Assembly: GCA_013180625.2 (NCBI GenBank)
Contig: SNVD02009519.1
Coordinates: 2,074,501 to 2,138,500 of the forward strand
DNA length: 64,000 bases
Reading direction: 5' to 3'
DNA from: Boswellia sacra
Taxonomy: Eukaryota > Streptophyta > Magnoliopsida > Sapindales > Burseraceae
Part shown: piece by piece, positions 1 through 12,708 of the stretch
How the letters are laid out: each line of letters opens with the position of its first letter
Position numbering within the stretch: the stretch's first letter is position 1
Program-made: the position numbers and the translations under genes
The notes under the pieces: generated by a model
The model's input: only the letters and a program-made list of their open reading frames with translations
The model's database searches: none
What the model was told of the DNA's origin: nothing

Positions 1-350
1 TTTCTAAATCGGGAGACCTTCTAATTGGAATGCTTTCCTAATTAATAGTTTCGTATATTTTATAGTATTTATTTTTGATATTTTCTAGTTAAACTAGAAT
101 TAGACTTTTATTTCCTAATGAGATTTTATTTCTTAGTAGAATTATATTTTAAGATCTTATAAATATGAGCTTTTAGTTATATTATTTTCAGACTTTGTTA
201 TTATTGATTTTTTTATCTTTTAACAAAAAGATTATTTTCTCTCTTAAATTTCATTATATTTCTTCTTCAAATTTTTCTATTGATTCTTCAATTTCTTCTG
301 TCTACATCTCTCTCCCCTTCTTTTAACTTGAGGAACCTCGTTCCTCATCA
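1..350 (+). repeat. Left LTR, truncated by the window edge
   Basis: It aligns by eye with 1272-1710 (shared runs such as GTATTTATTTTTGGTATTTT-like and CTTATAAATA). The 3' end carries a small hairpin, GAGGAAC-CTC-GTTCCTC (330-346), just before the LTR end. Confidence 0.65.
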
Positions 351-527
351 ATTAATATTAGAGCAATTGGTATCTTGATCATTATCAATTAACTTTACCC
401 CAATTTCATCTGCCATCACCCTTAAAAAAAAGCCACTATTAGTATTCATCACACAGTCACTGTTTGCTTTTGAAATTACTGTTTACAATAAATTACTTTT
501 CATATTCGAAGTCACTGTTCATTAGAG

Positions 528-1041
528 TTGCTGTTCACCACGACCACCATCAGAATCTCTTTGTCGCTATCTACAATTTGTCCTTCAATACCAATTTCAA
601 TACTTTCAACAATGCAAGCCTCAGAAAATAGGATAAACACTAGGATATATGTTTTGGAAAATAAGATGAATCTCAGGATGGATGCTTTAGAAATCGATAA
701 CCAACAAATAAAACAAGCCCTTAATAATATCCAGTCTCAATTAGCACAACTTCTCCCAAAACGAGACCCTATGGCCGAGTCATCTACCAAACATAGAAAT
801 TTTGGGTGCAACTCTTAAGAACTATAAGGATGAATGTGATGATTCTAGTAGAGATGATGAAGTAAGAGAGATTGATCTTGAAGATGGGCATGAATCTAAA
901 TGTGATATTGAAATCGAGGGCAAGATGAATTATAATGATGATGTGGAGCCTATATATGAAGAATCTGATGAGATCATTCAAAAAATTGATTTCATAGGTT
1001 GTGATTCATATTTGAGTCCATCTAATTTTATCATTGGTTAA
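528..1041 (+). other. Two short overlapping ORFs inside the LTR element
   Basis: The first ORF (528-818) encodes a heptad-like, Gln/Asn/Leu-rich stretch near residues 28-75 that could form a coiled coil. The second (802-1041) is very acidic. Neither matches a family I recognise. They lie where gag would be expected, so decayed gag or accessory sequence is the most I can suggest. Confidence 0.3.
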
Positions 1042-1271
1042 CATCCTTAGTGAAGTCTTCCATGGTGAATATCGTTGTTCCTCGTCAAAGGATATTGACT
1101 CATAATCCAAACTTCAATCATATATACCTATGTCATTCAACTACCAAGAGAAGATTTGGGTTGATGACTTTTCAATACTTGTGCAAGACAAGACATGGTG
1201 TTTTTTTGTGTATTGACAATTTCGTCCATGACAATTCGTCAGAAGTTGAGTTCTTTCAAGTGGGAGAGAAT

Positions 1272-1710
1272 TGATGTATGACCCATTAGATTATAATTAG
1301 GAATAAAAATAGAAATTTCAATTAGATTTTAGGAATTTTAATAACTTAGGGATTTTGACTTTATAAATTGAGAGATCTTCTAATTGGATTGCTTTTCTAA
1401 TTAAGAGTTTCCTATATTTCGTAATATTTATTTTTGGTATTTTTTAATTAACTTAGGATTGAGATTCTATTTCCTAATGAGATTTTATTTCATAATAAAA
1501 CTATATTTTAAGGTCTTATAAATAGGAGACTTTAGTTATATTATTTTTAGATTTGGTTATTATTGATTTTTTATCTTTTAACAAAAAAGATTATTTTCTC
1601 TTTCAAATTTTACTCTAATTCTCCCTTAAATTTTTTCTATTGATTCTCCTATTTCCTCTTTCTACGTCTTCCTCCTTTTTTTTTAACTTGAAAAACCTCG
1701 TTTCTCATCA
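1272..1710 (+). repeat. Right LTR of the same element
   Basis: 439 bp, starting TGATGTA and ending CATCA (TG...CA). It is preceded by a polypurine tract at about 1256-1271. Confidence 0.7.
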
Positions 1711-2755
1711 TAAATGAGTGGCAAAAAAGATGCGAAAGAGGGCTTATCTTGGTCAGCTTTTACAACTCTTGTCCTCACTTCACATCATCAAGTGATCGCT
1801 TTCAATATAAAAGATCCCAAGAGGAAACTCATGAAGAAAGAGATTGGTCTCACACGGAGAGTAAGGTTTGAATATGTCCTAACAATTAAAGGGGTTTGAC
1901 AGTTTAGATGAAGACAAATGGGAAAGTATTCGGCTTTGATTCTGTTACATCAGGAGCTTATTTAAGTCTACTAAACCCTAGTTACAATTAGAGGACATGT
2001 ATCAGTAAGAATGTGTCTAACCTCCGTATTTACTTCTAAATAAAGTATTGGGTAGAATAATAATTGAACATAAATGCATTCTTTTGCTCAACTTCGATGT
2101 TTCAGAGAACACACGAGCGAGAAATCAGTACAGATTATCCATCAATGTGGTTTGTGAACCCAACCTTAAAGCTCAACTTAAAGCTGTGTCCAATTGCAGT
2201 CGTAAAAATCTTCCGGGAGCCACTAACACATGACAATTTTCACATTGTGAAGCCCGTCAAAGGTAAACTTTAAGCAGGATTAGTAACCTAATTGCAGTAA
2301 TCTGCTGTTGAACCGCTTTTAATAACCATTTTCACATTGTGGACCCAGTCAAAGCTCACCTTCAAGTTGTGCCCTAATTGGAATAATGAAGTCTCCTGAT
2401 AAGCCACTAACATATAACAAGTTTTCATCCATCATTCATCTCATAAGTCATATATGTAATCGCCTGAATGGCAGTCATGATTACACCATCTTCTGTCACT
2501 CTGGAAGACTAATGCTTTTGGAGCATTAAACATGGGGCTTGGACAGTCCAATAAATGGATTCAAGAAATTATGCAGCAGGCTGCACTGAGTCTGCAGGAT
2601 TCAGCAAAAATTTCATAACCAATGTAACTCCCATACAATCCCATGTTATGATTTTTGTAGTAACAAACCTGTCTTTTTCTAAAAGTAGCCCCATCAAATC
2701 CCAGACAAAGCAATATGTTGCAGAGTGATGAGACAGGAGTAGCTCTCTAAACATG
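1711..2755. other. Intergenic; PPR gene 3' flank
   Basis: No gene that I can support. A 61-codon ORF begins at 1714 directly after the LTR, but I recognise nothing in it. The stretch next to 2756 should contain the 3' UTR of the PPR gene. Confidence 0.4.
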
Positions 2756-4840
2756 TCACCAGTAATCTCCACATGAGCAAAGACCATTCTTGAAATGATG
2801 GAAGCGATTGGTATCCCTGATAGTGATATCACGTTCAGAAATCTTAGAGATAAGCTTGGCTGCAATGTGGCAATCACCACAAATACGAAGATTCTTGGTA
2901 ACTCTGATTGGCGTTTTGGGCTTAGTATTCAAAATTGCAAAGACAATGGCCAACTTCTCACTGTGAACAGCCAGATGGTACTCCTTATCTTCCTCCTCCA
3001 CATCATGAAGGGCGGAATCAGTCTCAGGAATGTAACCAGCCTCTTTCATCTTCCCCACTAATACATCTAACTCTTCATATATCTCCTTGGACTGATTATG
3101 CGATTGATCACCAGCCAGAAAGGTGTAAACCTGATAATTGATTTCAACATTACTGGCACCCGGCATTTTCTTGATTCTCTTCTTCTTCATGATTGATCTA
3201 ACTGTTGTTACATCCTCCCACCTGCCAGCCTTTGCATAGATGTTGGATAACAAGACATAATACCCTGACTGCTCAGGGGCTAATTGAAATAGATGATCGG
3301 CAGCAAGAAGGCCGATATCCATATTAGAGTGCACTCGACAAGCACCCAACAAAGCCCCCCAAACTCTTTCATTGGGTTCCATCGGCATCTTTCTGATAAA
3401 ACTATATGCTTCCTCTACTCTCCCTGCTCGTCCTAAGAGATCCACCAAGCAAGCAAAGTGTTCTATCCTAGGAATTATCTTATACTGCTCAGTCATTAAG
3501 TTAAAATAATACTGCCCCTCCTCCAACATCCCAGCATGGCTGCAAGCTGAGAGAACTGAAACAAAAGCAATGGAATCTGGAGATAGACCTGATAGTTGCA
3601 TTTTTGAAAAGAGTGCAACAGCATCAGAACCTTTGCCACTCATCCCATAAGCAGAGATCATAGAGGTCCATGATGCAACATCTCGAAATTTCATTTCATC
3701 AAACACTAACCTAGCTTCTGTTAAACTTCCACACTTTGCATACATATCAATCAATGCATTCTCCAACAGCAAATTCGGTTGAAGTTTCTTCCTCTCAACA
3801 TACTGATGAATCTGCCTTCCTAACAATAAAGCTGAAAGATCCCCACAAGCAGGAAGAACACTAGCACTAGTGATTGCATCAGGCTCAATTCCATGCATTT
3901 CCAACTGTAAATATAAATCAATTGCTTCAGCAGGCATTGAATTATTAACATACACTGCAATCATCACATTCCAAGAAACTAAATTCGTTTTAGCCAATTT
4001 CAAGAACATTTCCTTGACATATAAAACATTACCAGAGGATGTGTTAGTCACAGCCGGCGATAGGCTAGCCATAGTACCAGCATCAGGTTTTATCCTTAAT
4101 GATTCCATTTCTCTACAAACCTCCAATGCATCATCAAACCTCCTATTTTGCGCATACCCGGCAACCATTGAATTCCAAGAAACCACATCTCTATTTGGCA
4201 TCTCATCAAGAACTCGCCGAGCCTCTATCAAACAACCACATTTTCCATACATCGCAACCAACCCATTTCCAATAAACAGATTAGTATCCAGTCCAACTTT
4301 CACAACAGCACTATGAATTTGCAATCCGACTTGCAAATTATTCAACCCAGAAGATGCTTTCAAGACGCAAGGGTATGTATAATGATCAGCATCAACTCCG
4401 AGGCTAGACATGGTTGTATAAACAAGAAGAGCAGCACAGTACAAATGGTTGTTCACATAGCTTCTGATCATTACATTGAAGAAAACAACGTTTTTCTCAG
4501 TAATTTCATCGAATATATGGCGCGTCACTCCTGTTTGTCCGCAAGCAGCATATGCTCTCATCAGTTTTATGCCCAATGATGGGCTTGCTTGAAGACGTTG
4601 GTCAATTAATACCTTGGCATGGAGTTTTTCCAGTGTTTTGATATCGGGGTATTGGTCCAATATTTTACCACACAAGTCTTCCGTTGGAAATGTGTTCTGT
4701 AGAGACGAAATAAGAGCTTGTACTTGTTTGGCAGCTGAGAAATGGCGGGAAAGAAGAGTAATGGCTCTCATGAAGCAGTAGTGTATTTTCTTTGAAAACA
4801 GGCTTGATAAACGGTGTAGTCTCAGGCCCATGAACCTCAA
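2756..4840 (-). CDS. DYW-class pentatricopeptide repeat protein (At3g49142-like)
   Basis: A single-exon 694-residue protein. PLS-type PPR proteins of this class bind organellar transcripts, and the DYW domain is a cytidine-deaminase-like domain used in C-to-U RNA editing. Visible features: an N-terminal basic, Ser/Arg/Leu-rich leader compatible with organelle targeting; successive PPR motifs from about residue 80 (patterns such as NALIDMYAKCGSL and DVVSWNSMVAGYAQ); the E/E+ region near 510-600; and a DYW domain with the HSEKLA and CGDCH zinc/deaminase motifs, ending in the tripeptide DYW. The E+ segment LHDVEEEDKE is present. Overall order and wording resemble Arabidopsis At3g49142 from memory. 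A downstream Met (residue 24) is an alternative start. The ORF is intact and intronless, as usual for this family. The specific RNA target cannot be read from sequence. Confidence 0.95.
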   Translation of the reverse strand: MRFMGLRLHRLSSLFSKKIHYCFMRAITLLSRHFSAAKQVQALISSLQNTFPTEDLCGKILDQYPDIKTLEKLHAKVLIDQRLQASPSLGIKLMRAYAACGQTGVTRHIFDEITEKNVVFFNVMIRSYVNNHLYCAALLVYTTMSSLGVDADHYTYPCVLKASSGLNNLQVGLQIHSAVVKVGLDTNLFIGNGLVAMYGKCGCLIEARRVLDEMPNRDVVSWNSMVAGYAQNRRFDDALEVCREMESLRIKPDAGTMASLSPAVTNTSSGNVLYVKEMFLKLAKTNLVSWNVMIAVYVNNSMPAEAIDLYLQLEMHGIEPDAITSASVLPACGDLSALLLGRQIHQYVERKKLQPNLLLENALIDMYAKCGSLTEARLVFDEMKFRDVASWTSMISAYGMSGKGSDAVALFSKMQLSGLSPDSIAFVSVLSACSHAGMLEEGQYYFNLMTEQYKIIPRIEHFACLVDLLGRAGRVEEAYSFIRKMPMEPNERVWGALLGACRVHSNMDIGLLAADHLFQLAPEQSGYYVLLSNIYAKAGRWEDVTTVRSIMKKKRIKKMPGASNVEINYQVYTFLAGDQSHNQSKEIYEELDVLVGKMKEAGYIPETDSALHDVEEEDKEYHLAVHSEKLAIVFAILNTKPKTPIRVTKNLRICGDCHIAAKLISKISERDITIRDTNRFHHFKNGLCSCGDYW

Positions 4841-5556
4841 TGGATTCCATCCAGTGGGTTTAATTGTCTAGTTTCCTATTTATAAAGTGCCGAGTGGTCC
4901 GGAGTGGATCCTATTAAAATATATTAACACTTCTGAAATTATATAATATTTCTGTAAATCGTAAAAATTTTATTAAAAACTAATTTATTAATTAAAAATT
5001 ATTAAATGTACTATTAAAATAACTTTTACAATAAAATTATACAATCTCAAATCATGATACTGCAGACCATCTTAAATGATACTACATGGTATTGGAGATG
5101 TTAACATATATTTTTATAACTCAATTAAAACTACTACAAAAACTAATAACTATTTTATACAAAAAGGCAATCTGGTAGATGCCTCGACTTTGTATAGCCG
5201 ATGATTACATCCTACGAGAGTAGAAAGCCTATACACATTACGAAGAAATATAGAAGGGTGACTAAAGGCTTTGCGGAAAAGATAACAGAATCCCTCTTTG
5301 TATATGATTATGACATGGTAATTCTTTGATGTACACGGCGTTATGCAGGTGAAATCACCACAATGATACAAATTCATGTTAATTTTACAGAAAACTTAAG
5401 AAAAAAAAATTAGAGTCGATAGAAAAAAAGGTACAAACTCAAATGATGAAGTCAAACCAATTACGGTTAAAACTTCAGACGAACGGCAGCTCTCATTAAA
5501 CCTTTATTCTAACGTAAGCTTTCAGTATGCCACTAATCATTCATCGGTGCCGCTGC
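4841..5556. other. Intergenic between two minus-strand genes
   Basis: AT-rich sequence holding the PPR gene 5' flank (right next to 4841) and, nearer 5556, the 3' UTR of the next gene. No other gene or repeat is supported. Confidence 0.4.
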
Positions 5557-8500
5557 TTAAAAAATTTTATACAACCGGTCATCTTGAAACAAAGCTTTAG
5601 AAACAGAACCGGACAAGCGAGTCCCAGAATCTTGGTTGTCTTTATCATCAGTACTACTTCCTAGTGAACAAGAACGTTTGTTTCCCGTCATTGGAGTCTC
5701 ACATACCTTGTCATAACTCGCCCTTTTACGGTCCTTTCTGTTTGACAACTTCCGAAGTGTCTTTGGTTTCACAGCCTTAGGCTGCTTTGGGGCCCAAACT
5801 CTCTGCAAATCTGGTACCCAACTTGTGAAAGATGAAAATCTTCGAGCCCTTTCTCTCCTCTCTTGAGCTTCCAGCACTCTACGAGCATGCTCCTCCCTTG
5901 TAAACACTTGGGGACTCTCATCATCATCTTCCTGTGGTCGTAAGGGCTCATCTTCCATTGAAACAGATTTATTTACTCTACCATTTTCACCGATCTCTTC
6001 TCTCCAGGATGGATTACTTTCCTCACTATTATGTAAACTATTAGGAGGTTCATCCTCTTTCGCAAACAGTAACAGGTCCATTTTCAAGTAGATTCTATGA
6101 ACCACGTCTCCAAGAGTGTCACCATACCTGAAATTATGCACATTCAAGCATTACTTAATGGGATGCCATTTAACAGGAAAAATTAATTGTGCTGAAGCTA
6201 ACATTCAATTTGGAAATACTCAAGAAAGTGGACAAAGATGATGCTACATGTAATTTTGCCAATGATTTAAGGTTTAATTAAATGTAATGTGGTATGATTC
6301 ATCCAAAGAAGATACTGAAGATAAAGACAACCAGCCTACATGCTGCGTAGCAATTGCAGCATCATAATAGTGAATCAAGCGTTGTTTGCCTTAACTTCTG
6401 AAGCCATTTCTTTAAAGAAATAAAAAAAAAAATCTGAATTTTGGTGTCTGCAACTAAACTTACCTACTTTTAATGATCTTTTGCACATAATTAACAAGGC
6501 TCCAGTCACCAAAGAAGCCACCCTGTAGGTGACACTGAATGGCCTCAAAAAGCAAGCAAATTTGTTTCACGAACTTTTGTTTCACAGGCTCCTCAACACT
6601 TTCTCCGACATCTGATTGTAGAATCTCCATACGAAGCAAAATTTGCAGTTCATATCTTTGTGCTATTAAGGAAGTGACACAGCATTTTGGGGCAAATTGC
6701 AACCAATGTAAGATTAATAAAGAACCAATGCACAATATACACATAATCTCTAAAAGAAGCATAGTATAGCATCAATGAATAAAGAAAAGCCAATGGCAAC
6801 CCATGTAAGATCAATGAAAGAACCAACACAGAATATATGGATAATTTCTAAAAGAACCCAAATATATCATATATAAAGAAATATTAAAAAGGATACTCTC
6901 TAACTATAATTTCTGATGCAAATCCGCTAGCCTTTCGACCATCATTTTTGTGAATTGCAATCAAGTCCTTGGGCTCCCTTAGTAAAAGCTTTGACAGTTC
7001 AACAGCAACCATGCTGTAAGCTTTATCAGGTTTTACTACTGGGGTTTCACTCTCTGAAGTGTTTTTTATTTCAAGCTTTTGATATAACCAATAAACTGAT
7101 GAGTTCACAAGTCGCTCTGCCAAAGCCCCCAAGTCTACTCCTTCAGATTCCACTCCCTTTTGTATTTTGCTGGAAAGATTGCTGAAAAAACTTTCAGAAG
7201 TTTCGGAGTGGTCATTAAGGGCAGAATCATCTTTTATTCTAGAAGCACCAGCCATTGACTCTTCTCCCACTGACCCAGATGAAGAAATTGGCCGTTCACT
7301 TTCTCGAGGCAACGCAGCCAGTCTATACTCTATTTCTTTTGGGACTTCTGTCTGTAGCAAGGATCTCTTCCCTATCATCAAGCTGCAACTGCTAGATTTC
7401 TCAATCTGTTTCATCCAACACTTCAAAAATTTCAACTTCTTTGAATTATTACATCCCCTTGACAAGTAGACATCTTCCAAATCTATCACAGTGCTCCCAA
7501 AAGCAGCCTTACAGAAGGCTACCCAAGTGAGATCCTGAAGCAAATGTGAAGAACTTTTTTTCTTTTTCCCTTTAACTTCCCCAACTGCAGCAATAGTATT
7601 GGATTTGCAAATCTCATCATCCATTTTCGTAGCAAATGGATATGAATTTGCTCCACCAACTTTATGTGCTTTACTGTTAGAACTGGACCCATCATTTACA
7701 ATAGATAAGAGAGCCGAAAAAATTGTGAAAGGCTTAAGGATTCCCAGATGTGATTCACCATTGCCATCTAAAATAGATACTAAAGCCCAGAAACTTTTTC
7801 TGTAAAGGAAACTCAAGAAAATTTGCCAAATGGGTATACCCTTCCTCGGCAGTGACCCACCCATTTCCCTAGCTAGAATCTTGAGAACCTTATCGGCAAA
7901 AAATTCACTAGAATTCTCATTTCGATTGTTCACAGATTCTCCTAAACACTCATGTACAAGAATAGAATCCAATAACCGTCCCTCAAATTTGTCACCCTCC
8001 TTGCAGTTATAGACTGCCTTAACATGGAGCTTAATGATTCCTTCACCAAATTGTCCCCAAAATCTATTCTTTTCACATCCAGGTGTTTTCGAATCCATGA
8101 AATCAGTCGGAATCAAAACGTCGTCAACTCTATTCCTAGAAAAGATCTCCACATAGACCAATTCAAGATCACCTACCTTGCATTCTAAAGGCTTCCCACT
8201 AACATCTAATATTTCCAGATTCAGCTGTGCACGAATTGGTTTACAGTAATCATTATTACAATTAAACAAATGGGATGCTGAAACCCCAATAATCGGATAA
8301 ATCAACTCAAAATGAACAAGGGCAGAACCCAAAACAATAGAATCGCTAGAGCAAAACCCCCAACCCAAATCCTTAGTCCCACTATCAAAAACCCTAGATT
8401 TCAGTTCAAATTCATCGATATTACTACAATCTAATTCATACTTAACATCAACCCAACTGAAATGAATATCCCTACTGCAAAACGCAGCGTTTACACTCTC

Positions 8501-9088
8501 AAAAAAGCCACGAAACTTCCTGTTAAACAAAGCCACATCACCCAAACACTCATCACTCACATCAACATCCAAAAACTCACCCAAACATTTCATAGATTTG
8601 ACAACTGGCGAAAGCAAAACCACCAAATTCGACCTCACAGAAGCGGAATTATTTACCTTATCGTCGGGGTCCCAAGCGTAGTCATGAACCAGCTGGCGCA
8701 TGGACGCGGCGACGTTGACAGCCCGTGGAGAAGACGAAAACTGCGCCGTTTTGGAGGAGAAATTCTTAAGAGAAGGACTGGAGAGGAAAGCGTTGAGCGA
8801 GTGGAGGGTGGAGTCGGGCCGGTCAAAGGAGAGAGAAGGGAAAGGAGAGGGGAGCTTTGAGGAGGAGAGAAGAGGGGAGAGAGAGGAGAAGAAGGGCTTG
8901 AAAGAGAAGAGAGAGTAGGAGAGTGAAGGCAAGGAAATTAGGGTTTTTGCTGAGGCTAAGAGAGCGTTCAGGTACGCTTCTGGGTCTTGAAGATGAAGGA
9001 GTGGATTCAGGTCGAGTAAGAGGACTATACGCTGCGTTTTGCTGTAGTCTGTGATTGAATCACGTACAATTGCCATTGACGGAAACAA
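5557..9088 (-). CDS. Conserved three-exon plant protein, possibly Treslin/TICRR-like
   Basis: Exons on the minus strand are 9088-6897, 6655-6464 and 6127-5557. All have GT-AG introns and the phases join cleanly to give 984 residues. The N-terminal half is globular and starts with a hydrophobic VLLLDLNPLL strand followed by a Ser/Pro/Leu-rich stretch, which reminds me of the Treslin N-terminal region. Exon 2 is a compact helical segment (RMEILQSDVGESVEEPVKQ). The C-terminal exon is acidic, then strongly basic (arginine-rich helix, then the FTSWVPDL region and KPK/RKLSNRKDRKR clusters), compatible with a nuclear protein. Met5 (9076) is an alternative start. The gene model is well supported. The Treslin/Sld3 assignment (replication origin firing) is only a family impression and could be wrong; a profile search would settle it. 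Confidence 0.8.
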
Positions 9089-10317
9089 GAGAAAGATTTT
9101 GAGGTTCAGATCTGAACTGGATGGTAGAGATGAGGAAACGCAAAGGCATGCCTAAGGGTGGGATCAGATTAAAAACGATGGCGTTTAGGTTCAAGGAGGA
9201 TGATGCCAGCCTTTGGCGGGAAAAGAAATGGCGGCACATTGCGACTCTAGCAATGTATGAATCCAGAACTTCGCCGGATTAAAAAAATAAATAAATTAAA
9301 AAGAGAGAAAAACGATGCCGTATTAATGATGGGAAGGTACCATGGAGGAGGGGTTTTGAAATTTAATAAAAGGGCAGGGTTATTTGCTTGCAACCATACT
9401 TTAAAAGAAGTAATAAATAAACAGTTTTTAGAGCTAAGGTACTTTTGTAAAAGTTTTACATTATCTTACATATATAAATTTTGTAACTAATAGCTTAAAA
9501 TTAAACTTGAGTTGTAGAAACTATTATAGAATTTAAGAAATACTAGATTTTATTAGAAAATAGTTGCCTTTTATGCATTTTCAACTCAAGAAAAGCTGAC
9601 TTTTTATTAAGCTTCCAAGTCCTTTTTTGGATTGGACTGAATTTTTAGAGCCTCTACTATATTTCCGAAGATAAATTCTGTAACTAATTGCTTAAAATTA
9701 AAATTGAGTTGTCGAAACTAAAAAATAAATTAAAATAAAATAAAAATTGAATCTTCTAAAACTTAATAAAAAAAAAAACAAAAAACAAAAAGCCTCCACT
9801 TAGCCATTACCACAATTAACCCATTAATTTCAAGTATTTATATCTTATTAATTTTTCATATAAATCAAGGGAAAATTTTTAGAAATTTCTCCATTCTTTG
9901 ACCAAAATATAAGCTAATGACTTCAAAATTTAACTGAAACATCCGCAATTTCTGGAAATAAATTTTTTTTAAAAAAATTCTTCTTATCTTAAGAAAAAAT
10001 TTTTTTGATAACATGACACCGTGCATATAGGAGGTCACAAGAATTTTCGCAGAAAAATTTTCCTGGAAAAAAGAAAAGAAAAAATCTCAAATTAAAATAA
10101 ATTAATGCAGAGAGCCAAACCGATGAGATGAACTTATAAAACAAATATTTCATTACTTATACAGAAGACTTGCAGAATTGCATTCTGGTTTTGGAAGAGG
10201 ACAAACTGTGACATTTTGAGCAAATAGTGTGCTGCTCCACGTCCTAGAGACGATTTAACTTCATAAATTTTGCCAATCAGACGTTGCAAATGCTGGAACT
10301 AAAGAGTTCTTGCTTAT
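9089..10317. other. Intergenic region
   Basis: The right neighbour's 3' UTR and the left neighbour's 5' flank lie here. The rest is AT-rich with poly-A/T runs (9700-9790, 9960-10080). No gene is supported. Confidence 0.4.
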
Positions 10318-12708
10318 TTATGGTCCCCCAAGAATGGCATTCTCAATATCTTCTCTACTCAATGCATAACTGAATCTCCTCTCCACATCTTTTTCCAGAT
10401 CCCCAGCTCCGCTCTTCAAGTACCTGCACCACAAGACACAATCATCTTGCAGTAAATATCAACTAAAGTATGTTGAAGAATGTTAAAACAGAATCTTTGT
10501 TCATTGTATTGTTTGTGAGCTGTGAACATTATAGGAACCATCATCAATAAAATAACTAAATCCAACAACATTTTGGTTATGCAAATCTCTAGCTCTCAAC
10601 CTATCTACATTCGAAGGTATTTCATCAGGCAAAAATAACTTTGTTTGAGGTGGGATTCGTGTGAATTGAGTTATCAAACAACAACCATCTTTTTTTAACT
10701 ATGTATATCAAAAAGATCAGCATTCTAAACTAGACGAACAGAAAGACTGGCAGAAAACCTCCGGCACAGGCAGATATAAAGAGAATGCTACTCAACCATG
10801 AGAAAAGAGTGTTAAGAGAATGACTGCAACAAAAAGCAATATCCAAAGTACATGAAAATTACATAGGCTATTAGCTATTAGATCCTTTCAAAAGAGAGCA
10901 GAGCATGAACTTGGAAGTGGGGGCTTTTGTACTCAAAATTGAAAGCTATCCAAAATGATTTCAATTTCAAGTGATTGATATCTAACTCAGGAGTCACACA
11001 AGCATCCTTGCACCAAGCTCCGGAATGATAGTAACTGCAGTATTTGTTGGACATAGCCAAACCTTCTCAAATAATTCACTGATATCCTCAAATTAGAAAG
11101 CACAAAACAGAAAATGTAAAAGTTTCACAACTGATACAGACTGCTGTCCTACTTTTTCTTTACTCACCACTATTGATCTTAGCATTCTTGCTGTAATTAT
11201 GATCCAATTATGTCATTTTATGACCAAAGAATTTTTATATTTTTAAGAAGTTGATCGTTAGCAGGGTATTGATTCAGTAATTCCCATTACCACTCTTATA
11301 TTCGGAAAAACAGCTTCACTCTTCCTTATCCTGAAGCCTTTTGATTGTAAAGCTTTCAAGTGTAGTTGCAGCACTCCAATCTTATCAATTATAACTTGTT
11401 GATCACATCTAATAAATCATTAACAATTAGGTTGAACATGCCACATCGCTTTCAATACCATGCCATGCACAAAGCACTGCAACTTCACAAGCTCCAAAAG
11501 GAAAAGAACATGGCGAACAGTAGTGGAAATATACTACAGCTTAGTATGACCCATCACTTGAGCCTGGATCATCTCCAACATAGAGATGGATCAGGCTGAT
11601 TCGAAATAGTGCAGCCTAGCCCACAGCTTCTGGATTAAGAACAAAAAGCACCAGAAGTGTTGAGTGAGTTGACATTAGCTTGTAGGAAGATTCTATGAGT
11701 GGTGTGATGGACGACTTTTGAGGATTTGCAGGAAAAACATTAGAAGCTCACACATTTTGGCAGGTATTGCAGGATAAAAGTACAGGTGAATTTCGGTTTC
11801 ACGGAGGTAGCATTATGATGCTCTCAAGCTCAAACTTCCCTGGCAATCATAAGCATAGCCATCTCCCCATTCACTAGCACATGACATTAATTAGGCACCA
11901 ACACACTCACTTAGTGGCACTGAATAAATGCAAAAAGGCCTCTGAAGAATATTTTGTCTTTACCCAAATGTTGTTACCAACCTAGCTATCAAACTCGTTA
12001 ATCACCCATGTATTGTTCAAACTCTTAACTACAGCATAAAGTAAACGATCAATAGTCAATTCAATTGTTCATGAGTCTTAAGTGTCTCATGTAGTCAGCG
12101 AAATTTCTCAGCACCATAATGCACTAAAGCGGGAGAAACACAAAACCAAAACTATCTTCAAACTACCTAACAGCAAACACCCTGATTCAACGGCATTCAA
12201 CCAATTCCTCAAAACCTCAAAAAAAAAAATTTAACATGAATTGAAAAATATAACAAAAGCCCAGATGAAAAAGAAGCGCAAAATTTTACCTTATGTAGAG
12301 GTCAGTGACATCAAGCGACAACTGAGCGTGCCAATCAGGCTTTTCAATCAACCACACAGCACGGTCATCTTCACTCTGGTAAAACCCCAGATTCCTTAGC
12401 CAAGCCTCAATGCAAGGCAAGCTATGAGAGTACAAAGGCTTGCTCTTATCTGGAAGTCTCTTGAGCCACTCATCTTCTGTGGAGGACAACTCCTCCTCCG
12501 CTTCAAACGGTTTAGAGCAAACCCGAAACAGAGCTTTTCCGAAAGAGTGAGAGAAGGGCTGGTGAAGACATGGACTTGGAAGTAATTTTGAGAAATTTGG
12601 AGGATTTATGGAAAATGAAGAGAGTTTTGAAGCGGTAAAGGGCGTTCTGGATGAAGAACATAAGATGACATCGGGGTTTCTAATTGTGAGTATATAATTG
12701 GCAGACAT
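10318..12708 (-). CDS. Plastid-targeted DUF3143 protein
   Basis: Two exons on the minus strand, 12708-12290 and 10423-10318, separated by a 1.87-kb GT-AG intron. The phases join to give 174 residues. The first ~60 residues are Ser/Pro/Phe-rich and lack acidic residues, like a chloroplast transit peptide. The core then shows the pattern I associate with DUF3143 of cyanobacteria: PLYSHSLPCIEAWLRNLGF, a Trp-containing strand, DWHAQLSLDVTDLYIRYL across the splice site, and a C-terminal LSREDIENAILGGP. Cyanobacterial origin (plastid endosymbiotic transfer) is the likely history. The biochemical role is unknown to me. The C-terminal GGP just before the stop matches the end of cyanobacterial members, so the gene is probably complete. 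Confidence 0.85.

Larger units (their letters stand above)
1..1710 (+). mobile_element. Short non-autonomous LTR retroelement (left end outside window)
   Basis: Two similar AT-rich blocks (1-350 and 1272-1710) flank about 0.9 kb of unique sequence. The right block starts TGATGTATGACC directly after a purine-rich tract (AGTGGGAGAGAAT) and ends TCTCATCA. The left block ends TCCTCATCA and is followed closely by TTGGTATC (367-374), similar to the start of an initiator-Met tRNA primer site. No protease, reverse transcriptase or integrase is present, so the element resembles a LARD/TRIM-type derivative that depends on another element. The same LTR family recurs as a probable solo LTR at 56073-56470. 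The target duplication cannot be checked because the left end is missing. Confidence 0.7.

Noticed and set aside
1714..1899. 61-codon ORF after the first LTR as a host gene
   Set aside because: Too short, no family recognised, and its start codon lies right at the LTR border.
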